Shown here: positions 16,518 to 25,780 of the stretch, one piece after another
Numbering within the stretch: the first letter of the stretch is position 1
How the letters are laid out: every line of letters begins with the position of its first letter
Source of the DNA: Spirochaetota bacterium
Lineage (GTDB): Bacteria > Spirochaetota > UBA4802 > UBA5550
Assembly: GCA_024276015.1 (NCBI GenBank)
Contig: JAJRXZ010000042.1
Coordinates: 1-51,219, forward strand
Length of the DNA: 51,219 bases
Direction: 5' to 3'
Translations under genes and position numbers: made by a program
The notes under the pieces: generated by a model
The model's input: only the letters and a program-made list of their open reading frames with translations
Database searches by the model: none
Told to the model about the DNA's origin: nothing

Positions 16518-17756
16518 CTACTGACCCGACTGGTATATATCCGATATCTGACTTGCTGTAAGGGCAGTGTCATAAACTCTCACCTGGTCGATTATTCCGT
16601 CAAAATAGTATGCCGAGGCAGTCTGCAAATATCCTATACGAAAATTATTGGAGCCCGCCTGCCTTGTACCTGCAAACGCAACAGTGCCCTCGCTGACATC
16701 GTTAAGAAATATCTCCAGAGTTGTTCCGTCAAATGTTGCCGCAACATGGTACCAATTGCTTAAAGAGAGAAAATTCGACCCAACTACAAAATAAGTTACA
16801 CTACCGTCTCCCATCACCAAATTTATCTTTGAGCTTATGTCGATCTTAAATATAAAATTAGCCGAGATCTCGGAATTACCATCAGTATGTTTTGCCATAA
16901 TAACATTCTCATTTGCATTTGAATTCAGATAAATCCATGCGCACAGCGTAAAATTTCCTGAAAGTCCCGAATTAAATGAAGCTGAAGGGATCTCTACATA
17001 GGCATTACTGCTTAGATCATAAGCAGTACCGGAAACCCCGGTATGACCCGCTGCATACACTACACCTGCCGAATCGGACCCGTTTGAACCGTTGGAACTG
17101 TAATCAACCGAATCTCCGTCCAGCGGATAATATCCGAGAAGATTGTTCACAGTATAGCTCTCCTGAGATACAGAGCTTACATCCGAACCGCTCACAGCAA
17201 CCGCTTTTAAAGTGAAAGGGGAAATAAGCTTTATTATTGAACCGCCGTACGGCGCTGATCCCGAATCCGGAACGGAACCGTCGGTAGTATAATATATGGA
17301 GGTACCTGCATCTGCACTTATGCTTATTAAAGTCCCCGTATCGTATGCGCCTGAAGCAGGAGACATTACAGGAGCACTTAATGTTCCGGATGATGAATAA
17401 TCAATTGTGTAGGAAGCTTCGTGTATTTCTCCGTATTGAGCCCCGTCTTTGATAAGAACCGCTCTGATATATGCGGAGGTCCCGTGGCCGAGAACCGGTA
17501 TCGACGAAGTATACAGTGCGGACTGAGGGTCAGGGTCCGAGCCGTCCAGAGTATAGTAAATTTCCGCCCCTGAAACGTCGGTTGTAATTGAAACATTAAT
17601 ATCAGACGAATACCTGCCCGCCGGCGGATCAAATGATAACGAATAATTTACATTATCAGCATAAAAAGTATAGAGATCCTCTCCGTCACAGCGGTATAAC
17701 GAAAACAGAATCAATAACATAAACAGAATAAAAAAACTTTTTTTCATAACATTCAT
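16518..17756 (-). CDS. lipoprotein with chitobiase-type C-terminal repeats and a LamG domain
   Basis: 412 residues from the upstream ATG; an ATG three codons later (17747) is equally possible. The signal peptide ends in LFSLYRC, a spirochaete-style relaxed lipobox, with Cys23 the likely lipid site. Two repeats of the CHB_HEX_C type follow at about 40-115 and 128-203 (AEIYYTLDGSDPDP, TSIYYTTDGSVPDSG). The C-terminal 200 residues are a LamG/concanavalin-like domain (YYPLDGDSVDYSSNGSNG, WYHVAATFDGTTLEIFLN, DGIIDQVRVYDTALT). A surface-exposed, glycan-binding role is inferred. No catalytic domain is present. Confidence 0.88.
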   Translation of the reverse strand: MNVMKKSFFILFMLLILFSLYRCDGEDLYTFYADNVNYSLSFDPPAGRYSSDINVSITTDVSGAEIYYTLDGSDPDPQSALYTSSIPVLGHGTSAYIRAVLIKDGAQYGEIHEASYTIDYSSSGTLSAPVMSPASGAYDTGTLISISADAGTSIYYTTDGSVPDSGSAPYGGSIIKLISPFTLKAVAVSGSDVSSVSQESYTVNNLLGYYPLDGDSVDYSSNGSNGSDSAGVVYAAGHTGVSGTAYDLSSNAYVEIPSASFNSGLSGNFTLCAWIYLNSNANENVIMAKHTDGNSEISANFIFKIDISSKINLVMGDGSVTYFVVGSNFLSLSNWYHVAATFDGTTLEIFLNDVSEGTVAFAGTRQAGSNNFRIGYLQTASAYYFDGIIDQVRVYDTALTASQISDIYQSGQ

Positions 17757-18236
17757 AACAGATCATCTTTAATTTTAGGTTTAGGGTCATTCCGGATTTG
17801 CGGGAAATATGACCCAAGATACTATCTTCTCAAGCCCCTTAACTTATTCTTGAACACCCCCTAAGATCTGCCGCAGGCACTCCCGATGGCCGTTCCCGCG
17901 GGGGATCCCAGAAACTCCTAATATTGCGGAAAGAGCCGAATATTCTAATATAATATAACTTACATGCCCTATTTTTTCAATACTTTTGTTAAATTATTTT
18001 TTCTCTTTTCAATAAATTATACATTATCAGCCTGCATCATAACAGATCTGTCCGGTCAACAAATAATGCAAGGAAAATATCATTCCAACCTTTATATTTT
18101 GGAAATATTCTTCGGTTTTTTATTAATGTTCAAAAATTTTAGTATTGAAAAATTGCGGGGACTATGTCATATTACATCTTAATTAATAAATGTACAATTA
18201 AAAAAATTGATGAGAATCCCATAACGGAAAAATGAT
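17757..18236. other. 480-bp intergenic region with a GC-rich block
   Basis: Mostly AT-rich spacer between divergently transcribed genes. One block at about 17866-17920 is markedly GC-rich, with small hairpins GCCGCAGGC and CCCGCGGGG, unlike anything nearby. A 72-codon frame at 17964-18182 begins without a ribosome binding site and is not called. Promoters for both flanking genes must lie here, but no convincing -35/-10 pair was seen. Confidence 0.4.
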
Positions 18237-18797
18237 ATGATAAATGACGGAACAAAAGAGTATTTTGAAAAATTAAAAATTGCCGAACAATTCTGCAAAG
18301 GAAATATTGAGAAGGCAAAAAAAATGCTCAGCGGTGATTTTAAGGATATAATTATCCTCAAAGGACGCTTCAGCGATGAAGATGAAGAGTACTACGGCTT
18401 TTTTATGACTTTTTTCAGTACGGTCTTTTATACAATCAGGTATAACTTTTTTGTAATCGCAAACTATACCGTTGCTCTGCATAATCCGCCCTTTGACAAC
18501 TGGCAGACATTTTACAGCAAGATGATAAAAACGACCCTTGCCGAAGACTATGATAAACTCAGAGATGAGGAGTATAATAAGAGGTTCATCGAATCACTCA
18601 ACAGAGAAGAACTCATTTCCATAATACAATGGGTTGAAACAAATGATATAACCGGCATGACAAACCTCTTCTGCAAGATCACTGCAGATGTCCTGAATGT
18701 CCGAAAAGCGGAAGTGGATATCGATTTTGAGAAAACCACATCTTTGATCCTCTATGAAAACCACGAACTGAACCCTGATAAAAGGATCAAGATCTAA
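18237..18797 (+). CDS. hypothetical cytosolic protein
   Basis: 186 residues, acidic, alpha-helical in character, with no signal peptide. I do not recognise the family. Features: an N-terminal helical part (EYFEKLKIAEQFCKGNIEKA) that reads like a helical repeat; a hydrophobic aromatic core (YYGFFMTFFSTVFYTIRYNF); and an acidic C-terminus. It is followed within 10 bp by a strong bidirectional terminator, so it is transcribed alone. A hydrophobic stretch at about 53-75 could be one membrane segment, but Glu and Asp residues next to it make a buried helix as likely. Confidence 0.75.
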   Translation: MINDGTKEYFEKLKIAEQFCKGNIEKAKKMLSGDFKDIIILKGRFSDEDEEYYGFFMTFFSTVFYTIRYNFFVIANYTVALHNPPFDNWQTFYSKMIKTTLAEDYDKLRDEEYNKRFIESLNREELISIIQWVETNDITGMTNLFCKITADVLNVRKAEVDIDFEKTTSLILYENHELNPDKRIKI

Positions 18798-18806
18798 CCG
18801 TCAAAA

Positions 18807-18837
18807 AAAAAGCTCTTTTACAAGAAAAGAGCTTTTT
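18807..18837. terminator. bidirectional intrinsic terminator
   Basis: AAAAAGCTCTTTT, a five-base loop and AAAAGAGCTTTTT: the GC core is flanked by an A-tract and a T-tract, so it works in both directions. It ends the plus-strand hypothetical gene and the minus-strand tRNA transcript. Confidence 0.9.
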
Positions 18838-18844
18838 GCTTGAT

Positions 18845-18917
<73 letters not shown>

Positions 18918-18947
18918 AAATTTTAAATATACAATAAAGTATATCTT

Positions 18948-19020
18948 TGAGGCGCCAGGGAATCGAACCCTGGACCCACTGCTTAAAAGGCAGTTGCTCT
19001 ACCGACTGAGCTAGCGCCTC
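18948..19020 (-). tRNA. tRNA-Lys (anticodon UUU)
   Basis: 73 nt on the minus strand. The acceptor GAGGCGC pairs perfectly with GCGCCTC; the D-arm has AGCTCAGTCGGTAGAGC; the anticodon stem ACTGC/GCAGT encloses CTTTTAA, giving anticodon TTT; the T-arm has GGTTCGATTCC. CCA is not encoded. Confidence 0.96.
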
Positions 19021-19091
19021 AAAAAAACGTAGAAATACCAGATACTTAAAGGGCAAATTACTGTCAACAAAAAATAGAATAAAACTTAAAT

Positions 19092-20399
<1,308 letters not shown>

Positions 20400-20560
20400 T
20401 CAGTATAATTTTCAGGAATAAAATAACAAGCTTTTTTCGATTCGGATCTAATTTTCATTAAAAATCAAAAGTGCTAAACTATAAAGCCCGGGATTCCGAT
20501 ATGATGATTAAGGGAAATTTTGCGCTAAAAAAATAAAACCTTTCCCTTTTTTGTTTTCCG

Positions 20561-21532
20561 GTGTCAAAGGTGAATAGAATAGGAGTATTAATCAATTTTA
20601 GGGTACTGTTGTGCTTATTAACCATAATAATGCCCTCTCAACTTTTGTCTGCTGACAGGACATACTATACTTCAGCAGAAAAGAACAGAATAACTCACAG
20701 CTGGTCATACGAAAATGACAGCTTCATCTATGAAGAAAACTACGGATCCGAAAATTACGCCGAAAGTGTAAAAAAGCGGCACACCGGCAAAAAAACGCGG
20801 CGTAATTACAGCTCCTCCTATAATTACAACAACGGATATACCAAAAGAAGATATCATAAAAAACGCAAAGAAAGAAGAACAACAGTAAAAAGAAAGAGAA
20901 GTGTACTAAAGCCGAAAAGAAGAATCAAAATAAAAAAAAGAAAAAAGAATACCATCTGCTATAAAATAAAAAGAGGCGACACCTTAACAAAAATATCAAA
21001 AAAATATTCCATCCCTGTGGAGACCATAATAAAGATCAACAGGCTGAAAAACAGGAACCGTATTAAATCCGGTATGATCATAAAGCTTGCTCCGAATAAA
21101 CGCGCAAAAAAAAGGAAAAAAAGGCATAAAAAAAAGAACTCGCCAAAGAAAATATCTCCTCGTTTTATCTGGCCCGTAAAAGGGGTGGTAAGCTATAAAA
21201 GAGACGGACGAAAAGGAGTTAAACCGATCGGCATTATAATAAAAGGGAAACCGGGCTCGCCTGTGATCTCTTCGGCGCCGGGAATCGTTAAAAAAATCGG
21301 AAGGATGAGAGGTTTCGGCAAATATGTAATTGTAAAGCACGACAAAAGATTTATAACGGTTTATGCCAACCTTGACAGGATAACAGTAACCAGAGGAGAC
21401 AGGATCGACAGAGGGGAAAAGATCGGGAAAATAAAATCGAATAACAGTATATTTCATTTTCAGATCGGTCATGCCGGTAAACCGATAAACCCCCTTAAGT
21501 ATCTTCCGGGAAGAAAAAGACATAAAATGTAA
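20561..21532 (+). CDS. secreted LysM protein with a degenerate LytM (M23) domain
   Basis: 323 residues from a GTG (a second GTG three codons on is equally possible; neither has a good ribosome binding site). A signal peptide is followed by a strongly basic Lys/Arg/Tyr-rich linker (about 75-130), one LysM domain (YKIKRGDTLTKISKKYS to MIIKLAP), a second basic linker and an M23-type domain. In that domain the zinc ligands are lost: the usual H-x3-D block reads VKPIGIII, and the HxHF motif is IFHF, keeping only the second His. A non-catalytic LytM, as in EnvC and NlpD, usually activates cell-wall amidases. An envelope role in septation or wall remodelling is inferred. Confidence 0.88.
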   Translation: MSKVNRIGVLINFRVLLCLLTIIMPSQLLSADRTYYTSAEKNRITHSWSYENDSFIYEENYGSENYAESVKKRHTGKKTRRNYSSSYNYNNGYTKRRYHKKRKERRTTVKRKRSVLKPKRRIKIKKRKKNTICYKIKRGDTLTKISKKYSIPVETIIKINRLKNRNRIKSGMIIKLAPNKRAKKRKKRHKKKNSPKKISPRFIWPVKGVVSYKRDGRKGVKPIGIIIKGKPGSPVISSAPGIVKKIGRMRGFGKYVIVKHDKRFITVYANLDRITVTRGDRIDRGEKIGKIKSNNSIFHFQIGHAGKPINPLKYLPGRKRHKM

Positions 21533-21623
21533 CAAAAATAATTATTATTACCAGAATTATATATTGATAATTTTAAAGACAGATTGATAATTGCTCACAA
21601 AAATTTTCTTAATATTAAAAACT

Positions 21624-23570
21624 ATGAGATCAAAAAAATTCTGCTCAGCATTGTTGGTATATCTTTCGATCCTCTTCGCTTTTTCATGCTCGCAAAAGAG
21701 CTATGAGGAGTACAGGGTCTTCACTACTCCTGAAAAGATAAGGGTCCTGCCGGGAGAGAGTTCATTTATAACATTTAATATTGAGATCCCTGAAAAATAC
21801 CATATCTACGGCAACCCCAAAGGACCCGGTATAGGAAAAGCAACTGAAGTAATTCCTGAAAAACATAAGTATATTATTTTTGAAAAGGCAAGATTCCTCC
21901 CTGCAAAAAAGATCACAGCGCCGGGCGAGAAGGATTTTACATGGGTCCATTATAATGAAACAAAAATATTCCTTCCCTTTAATGTCAGGAAAAACTCCCT
22001 AAGGGGGCTCTATAATATTAAAATACGCTTTGAGTCGCTTCTATGCAGCGAAACAACCTGCATACCGAAAAACTATACCTTTGAATATCCTGTTGAAATC
22101 ATTAATGACAGTTCCGATAGAACAATTTTGAGCGATAAAATAACCGCTCTCTTCAAAAAAGCGTCCCCTCCGGGCGGGAAATCCGGATCTGCCGTTAAAG
22201 ATCCGGCAACGAAACCGGGCAAAGACAAAATTGAAGGAAAAATCGGAATTTCAAGATCATCAAAACCTGTTGAAGATCTTATAAGCCGATCATTTGAACC
22301 CCGGTTTATTCAATCCTCAAATGTTAAGGGAATTATACAGGCAATTCTCTTCGGCATTATTGCAGGTTTTATTCTGAACTTTATGCCCTGCGTTCTGCCT
22401 GTTGTCAGTTTAAAGGTAATGAGCTTTATTAAACATGCCGGCAAAAGCGGGAGAGAACTTAAAAAGATGGGGATATTTTTCACACTGGGAATACTCTTCA
22501 GTTTTCTTATCCTCGCTTCTTTGGCAGCCTTTTTCGGTTATAACTGGGGGGATATGTTTCAAAGCAGAGCTTTTCTCATCACTCTCACTGCAGTAATATT
22601 TGTTCTTGCTCTTTCAATGTTTAAAATATATACAATAAATATACCCTCGTTTTTAGGAAAAGCGGGAGGAGAACTGAAAGATCATAATGCCGATGCCTTT
22701 ATGAAGGGTTTTCTCGCAACTTTACTGGCAACTCCGTGCAGCGGCCCCTTCCTGGGAGGGACCCTTGCATGGGCGCTGACACAACGGCCTCTGATCATCT
22801 TCATAATTTTTATGAGTATTGGAACCGGAATGGCCATACCATACTTAATTCTTACAATGAAGCCGGATCTTATTAAATTCATACCTAAACCGGGCCCATG
22901 GATGAAAACCTTTGAACAGGCAATGGGATTTTTACTGCTATTTACGGTTATTTATCTTATTAATATTCTGGATAAAGAATCAATTATGCCGGCAGTTACA
23001 TTCCTTGCCATTCTTGCCTTTGCATTCTGGCAATACGGCATCTACGGATCACTGGAAAGAAAAAAAAGTTCAAGAAGATTATCCGCAATGGTGCTGCTGC
23101 TTCTGATTGCAGGAGGTTATTTCTTTTCATTCAAATACCTCTACATAAATGAAAGCGTAACTCTGATCCGGTCAAAAGTATTCAGTATGGATGAACTTTA
23201 TAAGAACGGAAAAGCAAAGAGGGTAACCATTGTAAAATTCACTGCGGACTGGTGTCCAAACTGCAAATTCGTTGAAAAACTTGCCCTTGAAACAGAGAGG
23301 GTATTTAAAGTGATCGAGGAAAATAATATCGATTTTATGACCGCGGATCTTACAAACAAAAATCCTCAGGCCCGAAAATTGCTGATACAATTGAAGAGCC
23401 GGTCAATACCTTTTCTGGCAGTCTTCCCCGGAGGCGATTCATTTACTGATCCAATATGCCTCAGAGATATCTATTCGGAAGAGGATGTTCTGAAAGCAAT
23501 CGATTTGGCCCTGAAAAAAACCGATAAAAAAAGAGTTCCGGAGATTAAATTCAATATTAACAATAAATAA
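21624..23570 (+). CDS. dsbD: DsbD-like thiol:disulfide interchange lipoprotein
   Basis: 648 residues from the ATG at 21624, which places a lipoprotein signal ending LFAFSC at the right distance; a TTG 11 codons upstream is possible. Domains in order: an N-terminal DsbD-alpha-like domain (LLCSETTCIPKNYTFEYPVE, with its Cys pair), a linker, a CcdA-type membrane domain with eight or so helices and its two key Cys (LNFMPCVLPVVSLK and LATPCSGPFLGG), and a C-terminal thioredoxin fold with WCPNC. It moves reducing power from cytoplasmic thioredoxin across the membrane to periplasmic thiols. This three-part layout is full-length DsbD rather than the short CcdA. Confidence 0.93.
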   Translation: MRSKKFCSALLVYLSILFAFSCSQKSYEEYRVFTTPEKIRVLPGESSFITFNIEIPEKYHIYGNPKGPGIGKATEVIPEKHKYIIFEKARFLPAKKITAPGEKDFTWVHYNETKIFLPFNVRKNSLRGLYNIKIRFESLLCSETTCIPKNYTFEYPVEIINDSSDRTILSDKITALFKKASPPGGKSGSAVKDPATKPGKDKIEGKIGISRSSKPVEDLISRSFEPRFIQSSNVKGIIQAILFGIIAGFILNFMPCVLPVVSLKVMSFIKHAGKSGRELKKMGIFFTLGILFSFLILASLAAFFGYNWGDMFQSRAFLITLTAVIFVLALSMFKIYTINIPSFLGKAGGELKDHNADAFMKGFLATLLATPCSGPFLGGTLAWALTQRPLIIFIIFMSIGTGMAIPYLILTMKPDLIKFIPKPGPWMKTFEQAMGFLLLFTVIYLINILDKESIMPAVTFLAILAFAFWQYGIYGSLERKKSSRRLSAMVLLLLIAGGYFFSFKYLYINESVTLIRSKVFSMDELYKNGKAKRVTIVKFTADWCPNCKFVEKLALETERVFKVIEENNIDFMTADLTNKNPQARKLLIQLKSRSIPFLAVFPGGDSFTDPICLRDIYSEEDVLKAIDLALKKTDKKRVPEIKFNINNK

Positions 23571-23593
23571 CATTTAATTAATGAGGCAGCACT

Positions 23594-23968
23594 GTGAAAA
23601 GAACCGAAACAGGTATAAAACGAATAATTTCCGCAACAATAAATTCCCTTCAGGGCTTTAAAGCCGCATGGATACATGAAGAAGCCTTCAGATATGAGAT
23701 ATACGGATCTATTGTTCTGATCCCGTTATCTTTTTTTGTCGGAGAAAGACCACTGGAGATTGCCATGCTGATAGTTTCATGCCTGATCGTGATACTTGCG
23801 GAAGTTATAAACAGCGCCATCGAATCTATTGTGGACAGACTGGGGCATGAGTACCATGAACTTTCAGGGCGCGCCAAAGATCTGGGCTCGTCAGCGGTCT
23901 TCGTGGGACTGTCCATATTTACGGTTATATGGACTGCAGTAATAATCGAACGTTTTGTATTGAGATAA
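23594..23968 (+). CDS. dgkA: diacylglycerol kinase, small membrane type
   Basis: 124 residues, GTG start with GAGG upstream. Three membrane helices; the family block AEVINSAIESIVDRLG, with the catalytic and metal-binding Glu residues, is intact, as are GFKAAWIHEEAFR and GRAKDLGSSAV. It phosphorylates diacylglycerol (or undecaprenol in some relatives) at the inner membrane, recycling lipid from envelope glycan synthesis. It follows dsbD by about 20 bp and may share its transcript. A 7-bp hairpin (23979-24007) without a T-run follows. Confidence 0.95.
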   Translation: MKRTETGIKRIISATINSLQGFKAAWIHEEAFRYEIYGSIVLIPLSFFVGERPLEIAMLIVSCLIVILAEVINSAIESIVDRLGHEYHELSGRAKDLGSSAVFVGLSIFTVIWTAVIIERFVLR

Positions 23969-24042
23969 GCTCTCAAATATCTGCGTACAAATATTAAGGC
24001 CGCAGATAAATCCTGTTGTAACACTCAAAATCTGAAATATCC

Positions 24043-24071
24043 TTGACATCCCTTTCCCTATTAGCTATATT
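24043..24071 (+). promoter_or_regulatory. consensus sigma-70 promoter of the peptide cluster
   Basis: TTGACA (24043-24048), 17-bp spacer, TATATT (24066-24071): a perfect -35, ideal spacing and a near-consensus -10. It predicts a short leader of about 30 nt before the precursor ATG at 24109. It is the strongest-looking promoter in the window together with the one before cheD. Confidence 0.8.
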
Positions 24072-24108
24072 TTATTAATACAGCATCAACGTAAAAAGGA
24101 GTAATTAT

Positions 24109-24171
24109 ATGAAAATTAAAAAGGTAAAAAAGTCTCTTAAGGGACTGTGCAAATGCGGCACCTCCTGCTAA
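24109..24171 (+). CDS. 20-residue Cys-rich peptide, candidate modified-peptide (RiPP) precursor
   Basis: The ATG at 24109 is preceded by AAGGAG with seven bases spacing, an ideal ribosome binding site. The product has a basic leader of alternating Lys and hydrophobic residues (MKIKKVKKSLKG) and a C-terminal core LCKCGTSC with three Cys at 14, 16 and 20. It has its own consensus promoter and a terminator directly after, the usual design for making much more precursor than enzyme. Two genes later a radical SAM/SPASM enzyme with a PqqD-like front end is encoded. Tiny Lys-rich leaders ending in Cys/Gly cores are known substrates of such enzymes; the exact family of this peptide I cannot name. Confidence 0.8.
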   Translation: MKIKKVKKSLKGLCKCGTSC

Positions 24172-24191
24172 ACTTATAACTTGCTCACTAC

Positions 24192-24225
24192 GGGGCCGGT
24201 TTTAAAAAATCGACCCCTTTTTTTT
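24192..24225 (+). terminator. leaky terminator between precursor and maturation genes
   Basis: GGGGCCG and CGACCCC (one C/A mismatch) enclose a 12-base AT-rich loop and are followed by eight T residues. It lies 20 bp after the precursor stop and ends 10 bp before the start of the partner gene, so read-through must supply the two downstream genes. Confidence 0.85.
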
Positions 24226-24235
24226 CCAGGAAAAC

Positions 24236-24595
24236 ATGTCTAAAAGAGATATTAAAAATTCTATCTGCCGTCCCTTCTGTAAATTTTTCCGTGAAGGCGA
24301 AAAGGAGGATATGGAATGCAGAGGCGCAATGGTGATTGAACGCCTTATGACAGGCATATTAAAGCCGGAAGATTTACCGAAAACAGGCAGAGATCCGTCA
24401 CTCCGGGAAAAGAGATCTCGCCTCATTTTCGAAAAAGTATGCAGGAAATGCGAATTTATTAAAGACGGATGCGATTTCCAGTCAACAAATCCCCCTGACG
24501 AAGCAGAACCCTGCGGCGGATATATATTGATATCTCTATTGTTTGAAAAAAAACTGCTGAGAAGCAGCGATTTGAAGGAAGCAATAATTGAATGA
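24236..24595 (+). CDS. Cys-rich partner protein of the radical SAM peptide cluster
   Basis: 119 residues with AGGA just upstream of the ATG. Seven Cys in two groups, Cys11/15/28 (CRPFCKFF...ECRG) and Cys69/72/79/93 (CRKCEF...GCDF...PCGG), suggest bound Fe-S or zinc. No signal peptide or membrane segment. I recognise no named family. It lies between precursor and radical SAM enzyme, and its stop overlaps the enzyme start, so the two are co-translated. It may deliver the peptide, supply electrons, or be a second modifying component; these are guesses from context. Confidence 0.82.
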   Translation: MSKRDIKNSICRPFCKFFREGEKEDMECRGAMVIERLMTGILKPEDLPKTGRDPSLREKRSRLIFEKVCRKCEFIKDGCDFQSTNPPDEAEPCGGYILISLLFEKKLLRSSDLKEAIIE

Positions 24596-25769
24596 ACCGA
24601 ACCGGACTTCAGCATACCTGAGACTTCACCCTTCCGCCGCGCTGAAGAGACTGGAAAATTCATATCTGTACCACATCCAAAGAGACGAGCTCTATGAAAT
24701 TGATAAAAAGGCAGAAAATTTTCTGTCAAAATGCGACGGTTCCTCAAAAGGCATGGATTTGACATCAGATGATGAATTTGTTCAATATTGCATTGATGAA
24801 GGTTTAATTGAAACTCTTTCTCATCCTGACAAAATAAAAATAGATATCGGTATTGCGCCGCATCCTTCTCTGAGATATCTTGAACTGCAGCTTCTTGATA
24901 AATGCAATCTTAAATGCAGACACTGCTACCTTGGACCTCCCAGCAGAAAGATAATGCAGCTGCATGACGCTCTTAAAATTGCCGGTGAATTCTCGGCTAT
25001 GGGCGGTTTAAGACTCCTCATTTCAGGCGGCGAGCCCATGCTTTACCCTCATCTGAAAGAATTTATTGAAGAAACATCAAACCTCAGACTGAGAAGGGTA
25101 CTTCTTACAAACGGAACAAAGATAAACAGAGAAACAGTATCATGGCTGAACGCGGAAGAAATTCAGTTCAGCCTTGACGGGTGGGAGAGAGGCCACAACA
25201 TACTGAGAGGCGACAATACATTCATACAGACTTACAACGGCATCATGGCTGCAAAAGAGGCAGATATCCCGGTCTCAATCGCAACAATGATACACAGAGA
25301 AAATCTCGACGAATTTGAAAAATTGGGATCCTTTATTAAAGATATTGAAGCAATTGAATGGGGAATAGATATACTCTGCATGGCAGGTTCTTTAAAAAAC
25401 AACAGGGATCTTGCAGTTCCATATAAGGAAGCGGCTCCCTTTATGAAATCGGCTTTTGGAGGCGGCTATCACGGGTCTTCGGAAGGATTCGCTTGCGGAA
25501 GGCACCTCTTAACGGTTCTGCCCGATGGAAATGCCGTTAAATGCGGTTTTTACGAAAACCGGCATCTCGGCGACGCGCGAAAGAGCCTCTCTGATGCATG
25601 GCTGAAATTAAAGCATATTAAACTCAATGATCTGTTCTGCCGCGACTGTCCCGCAGTAAATGAATGCGCCGGGGGATGCAGATTCCGCGCAGGAAATGAT
25701 CTTTCACCCGACAGGGCAATGTGTGCATTTTTCGGAATAAACCCTGATCTCTTTATAAAAGAATCCTGA
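24588..25769 (+). CDS. radical SAM/SPASM peptide-maturation enzyme with PqqD-like N-terminus
   Basis: 393 residues from a TTG with GAAGGA about eight bases upstream, overlapping the previous gene by eight bases. Residues about 10-75 resemble a PqqD/RRE peptide-binding domain (LRLHPSAALKRLENSYLYHI...DDEFVQYCIDEGLIE). The radical SAM cluster is Cys106/110/113 (CNLKCRHCYLG), with GGEPMLYPHL after it. The C-terminal SPASM domain carries auxiliary-cluster Cys at 351/354/360/364 (CRDCPAVNECAGGC) and 379, plus upstream ACGR and KCGF. Enzymes of this type install thioether or C-C crosslinks in small ribosomal peptides. The 20-residue peptide 400 bp upstream is the obvious substrate. Confidence 0.93.
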   Translation: MNEPNRTSAYLRLHPSAALKRLENSYLYHIQRDELYEIDKKAENFLSKCDGSSKGMDLTSDDEFVQYCIDEGLIETLSHPDKIKIDIGIAPHPSLRYLELQLLDKCNLKCRHCYLGPPSRKIMQLHDALKIAGEFSAMGGLRLLISGGEPMLYPHLKEFIEETSNLRLRRVLLTNGTKINRETVSWLNAEEIQFSLDGWERGHNILRGDNTFIQTYNGIMAAKEADIPVSIATMIHRENLDEFEKLGSFIKDIEAIEWGIDILCMAGSLKNNRDLAVPYKEAAPFMKSAFGGGYHGSSEGFACGRHLLTVLPDGNAVKCGFYENRHLGDARKSLSDAWLKLKHIKLNDLFCRDCPAVNECAGGCRFRAGNDLSPDRAMCAFFGINPDLFIKES

Positions 25770-25780
25770 TATAATTTTTC

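Noticed and set aside
17964-18182. 72-codon frame with a hydrophobic start and a lipobox-like LSAC
   Set aside because: No ribosome binding site, very Phe/Ile-rich translation as expected for AT-rich spacer, no recognisable family.
20996-21535. 179-codon minus-strand frame
   Set aside because: Antisense to the LysM/LytM gene, whose domains are clear; the long shadow comes from its Lys/Arg-rich codons.
23979-24007. Hairpin ATCTGCG/CGCAGAT after dgkA as an intrinsic terminator
   Set aside because: The stem is real but is followed by AAATCC rather than T residues, so termination is not supported.
24202-24765. 187-codon minus-strand frame opposite the peptide cluster
   Set aside because: Shadow of the two coding frames on the plus strand; composition and start region give no support.
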